Assembly: GCF_001547755.1 (NCBI RefSeq)
Contig: NZ_AP013042.1
Coordinates: forward strand, 1 to 64,000
Origin: an endosymbiont of Bathymodiolus septemdierum str. Myojin knoll
Lineage (GTDB): Bacteria > Pseudomonadota > Gammaproteobacteria > PS1 > Pseudothioglobaceae
DNA length: 64,000 bases
Direction of reading: 5' to 3'
Under the pieces are notes generated by a model that worked only from the letters and a program-made list of their open reading frames with translations, had not been told where the DNA came from and searched no databases. The translations under genes were made by a program, and so were the position numbers. Of the stretch, positions 34,877-43,028 are shown piece after piece; position 1 is the first letter of the stretch; each line of letters begins with the position of its first letter.

Positions 34877-36020
34877 AATGTTGAACAGCCTCCAAGGCAA
34901 TTTTTCGTGCGAGTTTGTCGTTGGCAATGACGGATTCCAGGGAAGTAATACTGATGTTTTCAATAGCGTTCAGTGTTTTTTCAATAATATTTGGAATCTC
35001 TAAAAAGTCAATTTTGTTGTTTAAAAAATGCGCAACGGCAATCTCATTGGCGGCATTGAGTGTGCCCATCGCATTACCACCTTGTTTGAGTGCATCAAAA
35101 GCGAGTTGTAGGCATTTGAATTTTTCTAAATCGGGCGGGTAGAATTCTAACGGCGAGTTTTGTGTTAAATCCAGCGCTGCTACGCCAGAATCGACTCTAT
35201 CTGGATAACTCATTGCATAAGAAATCACCGTGCGCATATCGGGATTACCGAGTTGCGACAGGGTTGAGCCATCGTTGTAATAGACCGAGGAATGAACGAT
35301 AGATTGCGGATGCATGATCACATCGATATTTTCGGCAGGTAGATTAAATAGGTAGTGCGCTTCAATAACTTCCAGCCCTTTGTTCATCATTGTTGCTGAG
35401 TCTACCGATATCTTGCGCCCCATTGACCAGTTCGGGTGGGCACAGGCTTCATCAGGGGTAATGGATTTTAAGTCGTTTAATGGCGTGTGTAAAAAAGGAC
35501 CGCCACTCGCAGTTAATTGGATTTTGTTGAGTCCCGATTTGCCACTTTGCAAACATTGAAAAATCGCTGAGTGTTCAGAGTCCACAGGAATAAGTTCGGC
35601 GCCATTATCACGCACCGCCTGCATCATCAAATCGCCAGCCAAAACCAAAGATTCTTTATTGGCTAACATTAATCGCTTACCCGCTTTGGCGGCGGACAAA
35701 CTTGATGCCATTCCTGCAGCGCCGACGATGGCCGCCATGACGAAATCCGTGTCATCGTGTGCGGCAATCGTGTTAAGCGCTTCGCTGCCGTGTAAAACTT
35801 GAATGTTTTTGTCAATAACTTTTGATAATTGTTGCGCCGTTGCTTGGTCGGACATTACCACGATTTTAGGCTGAAATTTTTCACACAAAGTTTGCATTTT
35901 TTGCCAGTTGGTATTAGCACTTAAGGCAAAAACGCTAAATTTATCAGCATGCAAAGCCACTACCGATAGCGTGCTATCACCAATAGACCCTGTTGCACCA
36001 AGGATTGTAATGTTTTTCAT
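34869..36020 (-). CDS. dxr: 1-Deoxy-D-xylulose 5-phosphate reductoisomerase
   Basis: Forms 2-C-methylerythritol 4-phosphate in the non-mevalonate isoprenoid pathway using NADPH. The N-terminal dinucleotide site is GATGSIGDSTLSV. The catalytic segments PVDSEHSAIFQCL and ASGGPFLHTP and the metal-site region are intact. 383 residues. It overlaps the end of cdsA by 4 nt. Confidence 0.95.
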   Translation of the reverse strand: MKNITILGATGSIGDSTLSVVALHADKFSVFALSANTNWQKMQTLCEKFQPKIVVMSDQATAQQLSKVIDKNIQVLHGSEALNTIAAHDDTDFVMAAIVGAAGMASSLSAAKAGKRLMLANKESLVLAGDLMMQAVRDNGAELIPVDSEHSAIFQCLQSGKSGLNKIQLTASGGPFLHTPLNDLKSITPDEACAHPNWSMGRKISVDSATMMNKGLEVIEAHYLFNLPAENIDVIMHPQSIVHSSVYYNDGSTLSQLGNPDMRTVISYAMSYPDRVDSGVAALDLTQNSPLEFYPPDLEKFKCLQLAFDALKQGGNAMGTLNAANEIAVAHFLNNKIDFLEIPNIIEKTLNAIENISITSLESVIANDKLARKIALEAVQHYA

Positions 36021-36811
36021 TGTAAAAAGAATATGCCAGTAACAAAAATCGGTGTGGCAGCGAGCAGCCCATCAATACGGTCTAACACGCCACCATGCCC
36101 AGGCAAAAGACTGCCGCTGTCTTTTACATTTGCTTCGCGTTTGTAAATACTTTCATATAAATCACCTGCCACGGAAAAAATACCCGTAACGAGTGCCAAC
36201 ACTAAAATTTTCCAATCTGGGTAACTGGTGATACTCATCCATGCGCCAGTGATAAGTAGTACGCCTATTAGCCCACCAATCACACCTTCAATCGTTTTTC
36301 CGCCACTTAAACTAGGTGCAAGTTTGTGCTTTCCAAAGGTTTTACCTGAAAAATAGGCAAAACTGTCCGCCCCCCAAACAATTAAAAATAGTAAAAGTAG
36401 CAAGGGTTTTTGATCGTTAAAGTGTAACCACCATAAGCCAAATATTGGCGTAAGTAACAACACTGCATTAATCGGCAGTAAAAAATTTGTTGGCTTATTG
36501 TTAGGATAACTGATAACTTTGTATATATTGAGTAGCCACCAAATGCAAGCGATAGGGAGCATAATGACGGCAAAAGGGTGTCCAGTTGGCAAACCAAATG
36601 CCATATTGGTGCTAAACATAATAACGCCAGCAATGCTGAGTATTTTGTTCAAAGTAGAGACATTGGCGAGTCTTAATAATTCAAATAGAGACAATAAAAC
36701 AATGACTACAAGGTAGCCAAAAAACCAGTCTACAGGTGTTTTAAAAACGAAAAAAATCATCACAGACGCTAAAACAATAGCGGTTAAAATTCTTTTTACC
36801 AGTTCACTCAT
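36017..36811 (-). CDS. cdsA: Phosphatidate cytidylyltransferase
   Basis: Makes CDP-diacylglycerol, the precursor of all bacterial phospholipids. A polytopic membrane protein with the C-terminal signature SVAGDLYESIYKREANVKDS and LLPGHGGVLDRIDGL. I choose the ATG at 36811 (MSELVKRILTAIVLA, 264 residues) because it leaves a short overlap with uppS; the longer frame adds a non-membrane tail. Middle gene of uppS-cdsA-dxr. Confidence 0.93.
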   Translation of the reverse strand: MSELVKRILTAIVLASVMIFFVFKTPVDWFFGYLVVIVLLSLFELLRLANVSTLNKILSIAGVIMFSTNMAFGLPTGHPFAVIMLPIACIWWLLNIYKVISYPNNKPTNFLLPINAVLLLTPIFGLWWLHFNDQKPLLLLLFLIVWGADSFAYFSGKTFGKHKLAPSLSGGKTIEGVIGGLIGVLLITGAWMSITSYPDWKILVLALVTGIFSVAGDLYESIYKREANVKDSGSLLPGHGGVLDRIDGLLAATPIFVTGIFFLQ

Positions 36812-37499
36812 TTCTACCTCCGTAACGCCTATTGCGGCAATTATAACTCTCAATCGCCTTATCCAATTCTACTTTGTCAAAATCTGGCCACAGTGTGTCA
36901 GTAAAATATAATTCACTATAGGCAATGTCCCATAATAAAAAATTACTAATGCGCTGTTCACCACTGCTACGAATCAGTAAATCCACCGAATTGCTTTGTA
37001 ATGATAGGTACTGTGCAAAATTTTCTTGGTTAATCTCATCAGCAGCAATACCATCTGCCATCGCTTGCTTGCAAGCATTAACGATGTCCCATTGTCCGCC
37101 ATAATTGGCAGCGATTACTAAAGTTAAGCCTGTGTTTTTTGCTAATAAAGTTTGTGCTTCAGAGGCTGTTTTCTGCACATCAAAGGGGAACAGCGTCATA
37201 TCGCCGATGATTTTTAATTGCACATTATACTTATTGAGTTTGTTAACTTCTTTTTTTAGTACATTCAAAAATAACTTAAATAATAAAGTTACTTCTTCAT
37301 CAGAGCGATTTTTATTTTCACTACTAAATGCAAACAAAGTCAGCGTTTCAACGCCAATCACACCACAATATTTAACAATACCCTTAACCGAATCCACGCC
37401 CTTCTTATGCCCTGCAATACGCGGTAATTTGCGTTTTTTCGCCCAACGACCATTGCCGTCCATAATAATTGCGATGTGTTTAGGGGTGTTCATATACAT
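36804..37499 (-). CDS. uppS: Undecaprenyl diphosphate synthase
   Basis: cis-Prenyltransferase that builds the C55 carrier lipid for cell-wall synthesis. N-terminal HIAIIMDGNGRWAKKR carries the catalytic aspartate; TLFAFSSENKNRS and LLIRSSGEQRISNFLLWD are conserved. Start at 37499 or two codons later (MNTPKH). About 230 residues. It opens the isoprenoid/lipid operon. Confidence 0.95.
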   Translation of the reverse strand: MYMNTPKHIAIIMDGNGRWAKKRKLPRIAGHKKGVDSVKGIVKYCGVIGVETLTLFAFSSENKNRSDEEVTLLFKLFLNVLKKEVNKLNKYNVQLKIIGDMTLFPFDVQKTASEAQTLLAKNTGLTLVIAANYGGQWDIVNACKQAMADGIAADEINQENFAQYLSLQSNSVDLLIRSSGEQRISNFLLWDIAYSELYFTDTLWPDFDKVELDKAIESYNCRNRRYGGRNE

Positions 37500-37623
37500 A
37501 CCAGCGCCACGCGCCAGAATAATAGAAAATATTGATGGATTAACATATTTTTAGAATTATACCTACCCTCTAATCCCTAACTCAAAAATAAAAAAATACA
37601 AAACCCCCTATAAAGAATAACGG

Positions 37624-37629
37624 TATAAT
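37624..37629 (+). promoter_or_regulatory. Possible -10 element of the surface-protein gene
   Basis: A perfect TATAAT lies 25 bp before the ATG at 37655. No convincing -35 element is seen at normal spacing. Confidence 0.35.
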
Positions 37630-37654
37630 ACACCCAAATTAAAACTATATAATC

Positions 37655-40600
37655 ATGAAAAACACAAAAACACTCATGCTAACCAACCTATTCAAAAGCA
37701 TCTTTAATGTTTTCAAAGTTTCTAAAAACACCCAAACCCACTCATCAATAGCAAATATCGCGGGGGGGCACATTTCTAATGTACTCAACAAACTCAAACA
37801 ACTCCTCCTCTTCAGCGCACTAACCTTATCACTGAATGTTACCGCTGTTGACAAGCCTCAAAGCTTTGATAAAGAAGCCTACTTAAACCTTAACCAAGAA
37901 TACAACTGGAACAACCCCCAAACTTATTACAAAAAAGACAACCAAGGGCTGCTAATACTCAAGCAAGTCGGTAGCACAGTGCGTAACACTCTAGGCGCTA
38001 CTAATTCAGACAATGCCAACCAATTTGGCAGCACACTTAAAGACAACCTTAAAAACCAAGCCATTAACCAAGCCGTTAGTGGTACCGAAGGCTATATCAA
38101 CAACAAAGCCAACGAATATGCCAATCAATTTGGCGCTGGTCGCACTGAAATCCAATTAGGTGGATTTAACTCAGAAGCACTCAATTACAACATTAGAACC
38201 ATTCAACCCCTCTCTGAACTTAACGAAGACAGCCAAGATTTAATCTTCTTCCAAGGACAACTAACCTCAGGTCAAAATCACAGCGAACGCCGTGAAACCT
38301 TAAACCTAGGTATCGGCTATCGCAAATTACTAGAAGCAGGGCAATCGATTGCCGGCATCAACCTCTTCACCGACTATGAAACCCAATCTGCACACAAACG
38401 CGCCAGCATCGGCTTAGAATACCAAAGAACCAATTTTAAAGCCAACTTTAACAAATACCAATCACTCTCAGACAAAAAAGTCATTGGTAGTTTTACTGAA
38501 GAAGTACTTGATGGTTATGATGTGAAACTAGAAGGACAAATCCCTTACCTGCCTTGGGCTAAAATCAAAGGCACCCGCTATGTTTGGGACAAAACCACCA
38601 ACGCCAACAGCGTAGATATTAAAGGCACCATTCTTGGTGTTGAAGTGCAACTCTCTGACGCCGCTCGCTTTGAGTTCGGCACTGAGAAGTCCAACAGCGC
38701 TGATAGTAACAGCTACGCCCGCCTAAGCATGGCAATACCTTTTAAAGACAGTAAGTTCACCAACTTTAAAATAGCCGATAAAGCCTTTAAAAACACAAAC
38801 AAAATGCAATTGGGTGAATTTGCCTGGGTAGAACGAAGCAACAAAATCCGTATTGAAAAAGTCACAAATGGTGGCACTATTATCCTAGGTGAATACAATG
38901 CCTTTACTGTCGGCGCAACTTGTACCATCACTGACAGTGCAAGCGTATCAACAGTCGCAACCACAGAAGCCGATGGCTCTGTTACCCTGCCAAGTCTTAG
39001 TATTCCAGCAGGCTTAGTGACTATGAGTTGTACTGGCGGTACTTACACCGATGAGGCAACTAACGCTGCAGGCACCGTAGCAGCAACTCTTCGTGTAGCT
39101 ACGATTTACTCAGGCACAGGTCCTTTAACGATTTTAGCCTCACCACTGTCTGAAATTGCTTATCAATTGGCAGACGCAGCAGGTGGTATTGCAACTGATA
39201 TTACCGCTCAAAACATCGCTGTTGCAACCGCCTTTGGTATCGCAGGGGTTGACCTTGCTGCCACCATTCCAACCGACATTAGCCCTACCACTGGCACTGT
39301 CGCAGGCAATGACCCTGCAGGCAAGTTTGCTATTGCCTTAGCCGCTGTCTCACAGATAATGGAAAACTCAGCCACCGACGGTGGACAATCGCCCTCTGCT
39401 GCAAAGGCAACGACACTTATTACTGCCCTAGTAACTGATATGGGCGATGGTGACATCGATGGCATAGATGACGGTACTGGCACTATGATTGATATCGCTA
39501 TGGCAATTAGTAACTTTGATAACGGCACAGGCAATAACAACCCAGCCGCCGATACTGGAAGTAGTAATACAGGCACTGCAGCCACAGCCACTGGCGAAGG
39601 CTCTATCAAAGGCAACCTAGCCATTCTTAAAATTAGTAACTATGATGGCACTAATGCAGTGCCAACTGTGCAAGACTACGTTGATGCTGGCGTAACTGGT
39701 GTTACTGCAGCTAATTTAGTAGAAGTCAACAAAAAGGCTGACACAGCAACAACTACTGATTCTGATAGTACTGTTGAAATCCAGGCATTAGTTGATAGTG
39801 TTGCTGCTGCTGCTGCCTCTGACAGTGTGCTAGCCGATATTGGTACTGATGTTAATACTGCTAGCACCTCTGACACCACCATTGCTGAGTTTGGCAGTAT
39901 CTTGCCAGCACTCACTGATTTTGTGAATGCCAACTTGAGCGCTTATCAAACTTACATTGATGCCAACCCAGGCAGTTTTACCTCGCCTGCCACGCAAGCT
40001 GAAGTACAAGCAATGATTACTGCGGTGAATGCTGCGGTAACTGCTGCTGCCTCTGACAGTGTGCTAGCCGATATTGGCACTGATGCTAATACTGCTAGCA
40101 CCTCTGACACCACCATTGCTGAGTTTGGCAGTATCTTGCCAGCACTCACTGATTTTGTGAATGCCAACTTGAGCGCTTATCAAACTTACATTGATGCCAA
40201 CCCAGGCAGTTTTGCCTCGCCTGCCACGCAAGCTGAAGTACAAGCAATGATTACTGCGGTGAATGCTGCGGTAACTGCTGCTGCTTCTGACAGTGTGCTA
40301 GCCGATATTGGTACTGATGCTAATACTGCTAGCACCTCTGACACCACCATTGCTGAGTTTGGCAGTATCTTGCCAGCACTCACTGATTTTGTGAATGCCA
40401 ACTTGAGCGCTTATCAAACTTACATTGATGCCAACCCAGGCAGTTTTGCCTCGCCTGCCACGCAGGCTGAAGTACAAGCAATGATTACTGCGGTGAATGC
40501 TGCGGTAACTGCTGCTGCTGCCTCTGACAGTGTGCTAGCCGATATTGGTACTGATGCTAATACTGCTAGCACCTCTGACACCACCATTGCTGAGTTTGGC

Positions 40601-41683
40601 AGTATCTTGCCAGCACTCACTGATTTTGTGAATGCCAACTTGAGCGCTTATCAAACTTACATTGATGCCAACCCAGGCAGTTTTGCCTCGCCTGCCACGC
40701 AAGCTGAAGTACAAGCAATGATTACTGCGGTGAATGCTGCGGTAATTCTTGCTACTGTCTCCGTTAGTAATTCAACTGTAACTGCTACTCCAAGCAGTGT
40801 TGTTGCCGATGGTAGCACAACTTCAACCATTACCCTACAAGTTAAGGATGCTAGCAACAACAACCTTACTATAGGCGGTCTAACCGTTACCATGAGTGCG
40901 AGTGGTTCAGCGGCAGTGTCAAGTGTTACTGACAATACTGACGGTACTTACACAGCGATTATTACTAACAGCACAGTTGAGACGGTTACTATAACTGCTG
41001 CATTTGGTGGCTCTAATGTTACTAATACAGCGGATGTCACCTTTACTTTCGTCTCAGAGACCATTACCTTTGGTGGTGGAAGCTATAAAACCGTTCTTTC
41101 TCCAGATACAGGCAAAGTATGGCTAGATAGAAACTTAGGTGCAACAGCTGTTTGTAGTGCTAGTGGTGGTGCGACTAACCCTTGTTATGGTGATCTATAC
41201 CAATGGGGTAGAAGGGCTGATGGACATGAAGATAGAACAAATATTAGCACATCAGGTACACTGACTTCTGATGTCACCAATGCGGGCACGACGCTATTTA
41301 TTACTAGTGCTAGTGATTGGGCGAGTGTAGATTCAATAGGTACATCGCGTACAGCCGCTTGGGCGGATGGTGGAAGTAATGACATTTGTCCAGCAGGCTT
41401 TAGTGTGCCAACTGAGGCCGAGCTAACCGCTGATACCATCAGTGCCACTACCACGGATATTACCAACTCTGCCACAGCCTTCTCCAGCTTCTTGAAAATC
41501 CCAGTTGCTGGCAGTCGCTTTCGGTCGAATGGCACGCTTGACTCTGTTGGCACTATCGCCATCTTGTGGAGTCGCTCTGCTGGTGGGTCGAATGCTCGCG
41601 CTTTGGCCATCGGTAGCGGCAGTGCGGCCTTCTTCAGCGGTAGTCGTGCCCTCGGCTTTAGTGTTCGTTGCATTAAGGATTAA
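37655..41683 (+). CDS. Inverse autotransporter (intimin/invasin-like) adhesin with DGR-type C-lectin tip
   Basis: A 1342-residue surface protein. An unusually long N-terminal signal region (hydrophobic LLLFSALTLSLNVTAV near residue 50) leads to an inverse-autotransporter beta-barrel at about 150-400. Barrel landmarks are QPLSELNEDSQDLIFFQGQ, ETLNLGIGYRKLL, GINLFTDYE and KRASIGLEYQ. Next come a threonine/serine/alanine-rich passenger, four 78-residue tandem repeats (about 721-1031), and one Big-1 Ig-like domain (TPSSVVADGSTTSTITLQV). The tip is a C-type-lectin/FGE-like domain: VWLDRNLGAT, GDLYQWGRR, CPAGFSVPTEAE, SVRCIKD. Base composition is richer in GC than the AT-rich housekeeping genes. 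A host-contact role is inferred. A reverse-transcriptase fragment follows downstream. Confidence 0.9.
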   Translation: MKNTKTLMLTNLFKSIFNVFKVSKNTQTHSSIANIAGGHISNVLNKLKQLLLFSALTLSLNVTAVDKPQSFDKEAYLNLNQEYNWNNPQTYYKKDNQGLLILKQVGSTVRNTLGATNSDNANQFGSTLKDNLKNQAINQAVSGTEGYINNKANEYANQFGAGRTEIQLGGFNSEALNYNIRTIQPLSELNEDSQDLIFFQGQLTSGQNHSERRETLNLGIGYRKLLEAGQSIAGINLFTDYETQSAHKRASIGLEYQRTNFKANFNKYQSLSDKKVIGSFTEEVLDGYDVKLEGQIPYLPWAKIKGTRYVWDKTTNANSVDIKGTILGVEVQLSDAARFEFGTEKSNSADSNSYARLSMAIPFKDSKFTNFKIADKAFKNTNKMQLGEFAWVERSNKIRIEKVTNGGTIILGEYNAFTVGATCTITDSASVSTVATTEADGSVTLPSLSIPAGLVTMSCTGGTYTDEATNAAGTVAATLRVATIYSGTGPLTILASPLSEIAYQLADAAGGIATDITAQNIAVATAFGIAGVDLAATIPTDISPTTGTVAGNDPAGKFAIALAAVSQIMENSATDGGQSPSAAKATTLITALVTDMGDGDIDGIDDGTGTMIDIAMAISNFDNGTGNNNPAADTGSSNTGTAATATGEGSIKGNLAILKISNYDGTNAVPTVQDYVDAGVTGVTAANLVEVNKKADTATTTDSDSTVEIQALVDSVAAAAASDSVLADIGTDVNTASTSDTTIAEFGSILPALTDFVNANLSAYQTYIDANPGSFTSPATQAEVQAMITAVNAAVTAAASDSVLADIGTDANTASTSDTTIAEFGSILPALTDFVNANLSAYQTYIDANPGSFASPATQAEVQAMITAVNAAVTAAASDSVLADIGTDANTASTSDTTIAEFGSILPALTDFVNANLSAYQTYIDANPGSFASPATQAEVQAMITAVNAAVTAAAASDSVLADIGTDANTASTSDTTIAEFGSILPALTDFVNANLSAYQTYIDANPGSFASPATQAEVQAMITAVNAAVILATVSVSNSTVTATPSSVVADGSTTSTITLQVKDASNNNLTIGGLTVTMSASGSAAVSSVTDNTDGTYTAIITNSTVETVTITAAFGGSNVTNTADVTFTFVSETITFGGGSYKTVLSPDTGKVWLDRNLGATAVCSASGGATNPCYGDLYQWGRRADGHEDRTNISTSGTLTSDVTNAGTTLFITSASDWASVDSIGTSRTAAWADGGSNDICPAGFSVPTEAELTADTISATTTDITNSATAFSSFLKIPVAGSRFRSNGTLDSVGTIAILWSRSAGGSNARALAIGSGSAAFFSGSRALGFSVRCIKD
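39815..40748 (+). repeat. Four tandem 234-bp coding repeats in the adhesin stalk
   Basis: Copies begin at 39815, 40049, 40283 and 40520; the fourth copy is offset by one extra GCT (alanine) codon. Each encodes SDSVLADIGTD and, further on, FGSILPALTDFVNANLSAYQ. The copies are nearly identical at DNA level, implying recent expansion or gene conversion. Such arrays change copy number by slippage or recombination. The antisense frames in this array are artefacts of the repeat. Confidence 0.95.
41510..41683 (+). other. Candidate DGR variable region (VR)
   Basis: The terminal region encodes GSRFRSNGTLDSVGT, LWSRSAGGSNARALAIGSG and SGSRALGFSVRCIKD. This matches DGR target proteins, in which AAY codons of a template become NNY in the variable repeat. 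From 41566 to 41671 only 9 of 106 bases are A, and the apparent variable codons (GCT, GCC, ATC, GGT, GGC, TTC, CTC) all end in C or T. The limits of the VR are inferred; I found no template repeat in the window. Confidence 0.65.
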
Positions 41684-41766
41684 GCGCAGCGTGCCACTTT
41701 GACAATTTGCACACTTTGTCCCTTGACACAGACATCCCGCAGGGTGGCTGGGTGCTCTTGGCTTTG

Positions 41767-41790
41767 TGCGCCGTAGGCGCAAGTTTTTTT
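41767..41790 (+). terminator. Terminator (or homing-type hairpin) after the adhesin
   Basis: Stem TGCGCC / GGCGCA with loop GTA, then AG and seven Ts. It may simply end the adhesin transcript. Hairpins at this place downstream of a VR also take part in DGR homing, so both roles are possible. Confidence 0.65.
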
Positions 41791-41812
41791 AAAATTTTAA
41801 GGCACTAAAACT

Positions 41813-42016
41813 ATGGATAAAGATAGGGCGCCTTCATCTATTGCTAGTTTTGAGCTTCAACAAAAAGAAATTGTTAATGCTATTGCTGAATTTTCAATAG
41901 CACAAAGTACGCGCTTGGAGGCGTTAGAATTTTTGCTGAACTTAAGAGAAAAGTTAAGTATTTTTATCAAGAAAATGAATGATAAATTTGACAATTTGGT
42001 CTATCAGCTGTATTAG
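41813..42016 (+). CDS. Small helical protein in the DGR accessory position
   Basis: A 67-residue ORF starting MDKDRAPSSIASFELQQKEI, entirely helical by composition (LEALEFLLNLREKLSIFIKK). An AAGG lies about 12 nt before the ATG. In DGR loci the slot between the target gene and the reverse transcriptase is usually filled by an accessory protein (Avd) and the template repeat. I see no clear Avd similarity, so the link rests on position only. It could be a truncated or unrelated protein. Confidence 0.45.
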   Translation: MDKDRAPSSIASFELQQKEIVNAIAEFSIAQSTRLEALEFLLNLREKLSIFIKKMNDKFDNLVYQLY

Positions 42017-42031
42017 CATAAAGGAGCATAA

Positions 42032-42276
42032 AGGAGAGATAAAGCAATAGCCAAATCAGTTAGCATTCGAGTTGATTATGAATCAAAATTGATTGAATTA
42101 GCAAAACAAATTAATAATCAAACTTACCAGCCTAAGTCATCCACTGTATTTATGGTTAACAAGCCTGTTAAGCGCGAAATATTCGCTGCTGATTTTGTTG
42201 ACAGGGTGGTGTACATCATCTTATCTATCGGGCAATTTATGGCGATATTGAAAAGTGCTTTATTGAGGATAGTTAT
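42032..42276 (+). pseudogene. Truncated, frameshifted DGR-type reverse transcriptase
   Basis: One frame reads YESKLIELAKQINNQTYQP, STVFMVNKPVKREIFAADF and VDRVV. After a 2-nt insertion at about 42209-42212 the +2 frame continues VHHLIYRAIYGDIEKC and FIEDSY. Joined, these match the N-terminal RT motifs typical of DGR enzymes (REIFAADFRDRVVHHLI...DSY). The N-terminus and everything after DSY, including the catalytic YxDD box, are missing. The stop falls at the edge of the Y1 transposase element. The gene cannot make an active enzyme. Confidence 0.8.
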
Positions 42277-42282
42277 TAGCAT

Positions 42283-42985
42283 AAAGGGGACGCTACCTTT
42301 TTATGTTAAAATATCTAAATGCCAAGACAAGCCAGAAGTGTATTTGCCAATATTCCACACCATGTAACTCAGCGAGGTAATCGCAAAACTGATGTGTTTT
42401 TTTGTGATAAAGATAAAGATTATTACCTAGAATTATTACAAGAATACACTACAAAGCACCAAGTGAAAGTATTAGCATATTGCCTAATGACAAACCATAT
42501 TCATTTAATTTTACAACCAGCCACAGCAGATGGGCTACAAAAAGTCTTAAAGCCATTGCATATGCGCTATAGCCAATATATCAATAAACAACAAAATACG
42601 AGTGGTATTTTATGGCAAGGCAGGTTTTTTTCTTGTGCTTTGGATGAAAAATACACTTATTACGCATTTGCTTATGTTGAGAATAACCCTGTAAAAGCAA
42701 ATATGGTAGATAATGTGCAAGATTATTTTTATTCAAGTGCAAGATTTCATCTTGGTCTGGATAAAAATAGTTTGTTGGTTGAATGTGATATTGGCGTTAG
42801 GCAAGATGAGTATGGCAATTATTTAAAAAATATGTCTTTTCAAAATAATGATATTTTAAAGTGCAATACTAGAAAGGGTTTACCTTGCGGAAGTGCTGAT
42901 TTTGTAAAAAAACTTGGAAAAATTGTAGGTAGAGATTTGAGTTTTAAAGGCGTTGGTAGACCTAAAAAAGGGTAGCGTCCCCTTT
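42283..42985 (+). mobile_element. REP-associated Y1 transposase element with terminal inverted repeats
   Basis: Left end AAAGGGGACGCTACC (42283-42297) is repeated in reverse at 42971-42985 (GGTAGCGTCCCCTTT). The ends enclose a single transposase ORF, whose stop lies in the right repeat. The element cuts the reverse transcriptase immediately upstream and ends about 45 bp before hisF. Confidence 0.85.
42319..42975 (+). CDS. REP-associated tyrosine transposase (Y1_Tnp, RAYT)
   Basis: The 218-residue product begins [20 protein letters not shown], followed by the HUH metal motif [10 protein letters not shown] near residue 60. The catalytic-tyrosine region is [14 protein letters not shown] near 115. 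The terminal GRPKKG is typical of this family. These single-strand endonucleases mobilise REP hairpins and are often domesticated. Reading frame is intact. It is preceded by a normal ATG inside the element's left end. Confidence 0.93.
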   Translation: MPRQARSVFANIPHHVTQRGNRKTDVFFCDKDKDYYLELLQEYTTKHQVKVLAYCLMTNHIHLILQPATADGLQKVLKPLHMRYSQYINKQQNTSGILWQGRFFSCALDEKYTYYAFAYVENNPVKANMVDNVQDYFYSSARFHLGLDKNSLLVECDIGVRQDEYGNYLKNMSFQNNDILKCNTRKGLPCGSADFVKKLGKIVGRDLSFKGVGRPKKG

Positions 42986-43028
42986 AAGAAACCAATACGA
43001 CGGTCTCATTTTGGTAAAATCTGCGTTT

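Noticed and set aside
39815-40748. Repeat array as a CRISPR-like locus, and its antisense ORFs
   Set aside because: The repeats are 234-bp units in frame inside a large gene, with no spacers; the antisense ORFs are shadows repeated with the array.
41423-41782. Minus-strand ORFs over the adhesin 3' end
   Set aside because: They are antisense shadows of a GC-richer coding region and have no family features.
42089-42367. The 92-residue open frame as a real gene
   Set aside because: It is the frameshifted RT fragment read on into the transposase element; the second half is out of frame with the RT homology.
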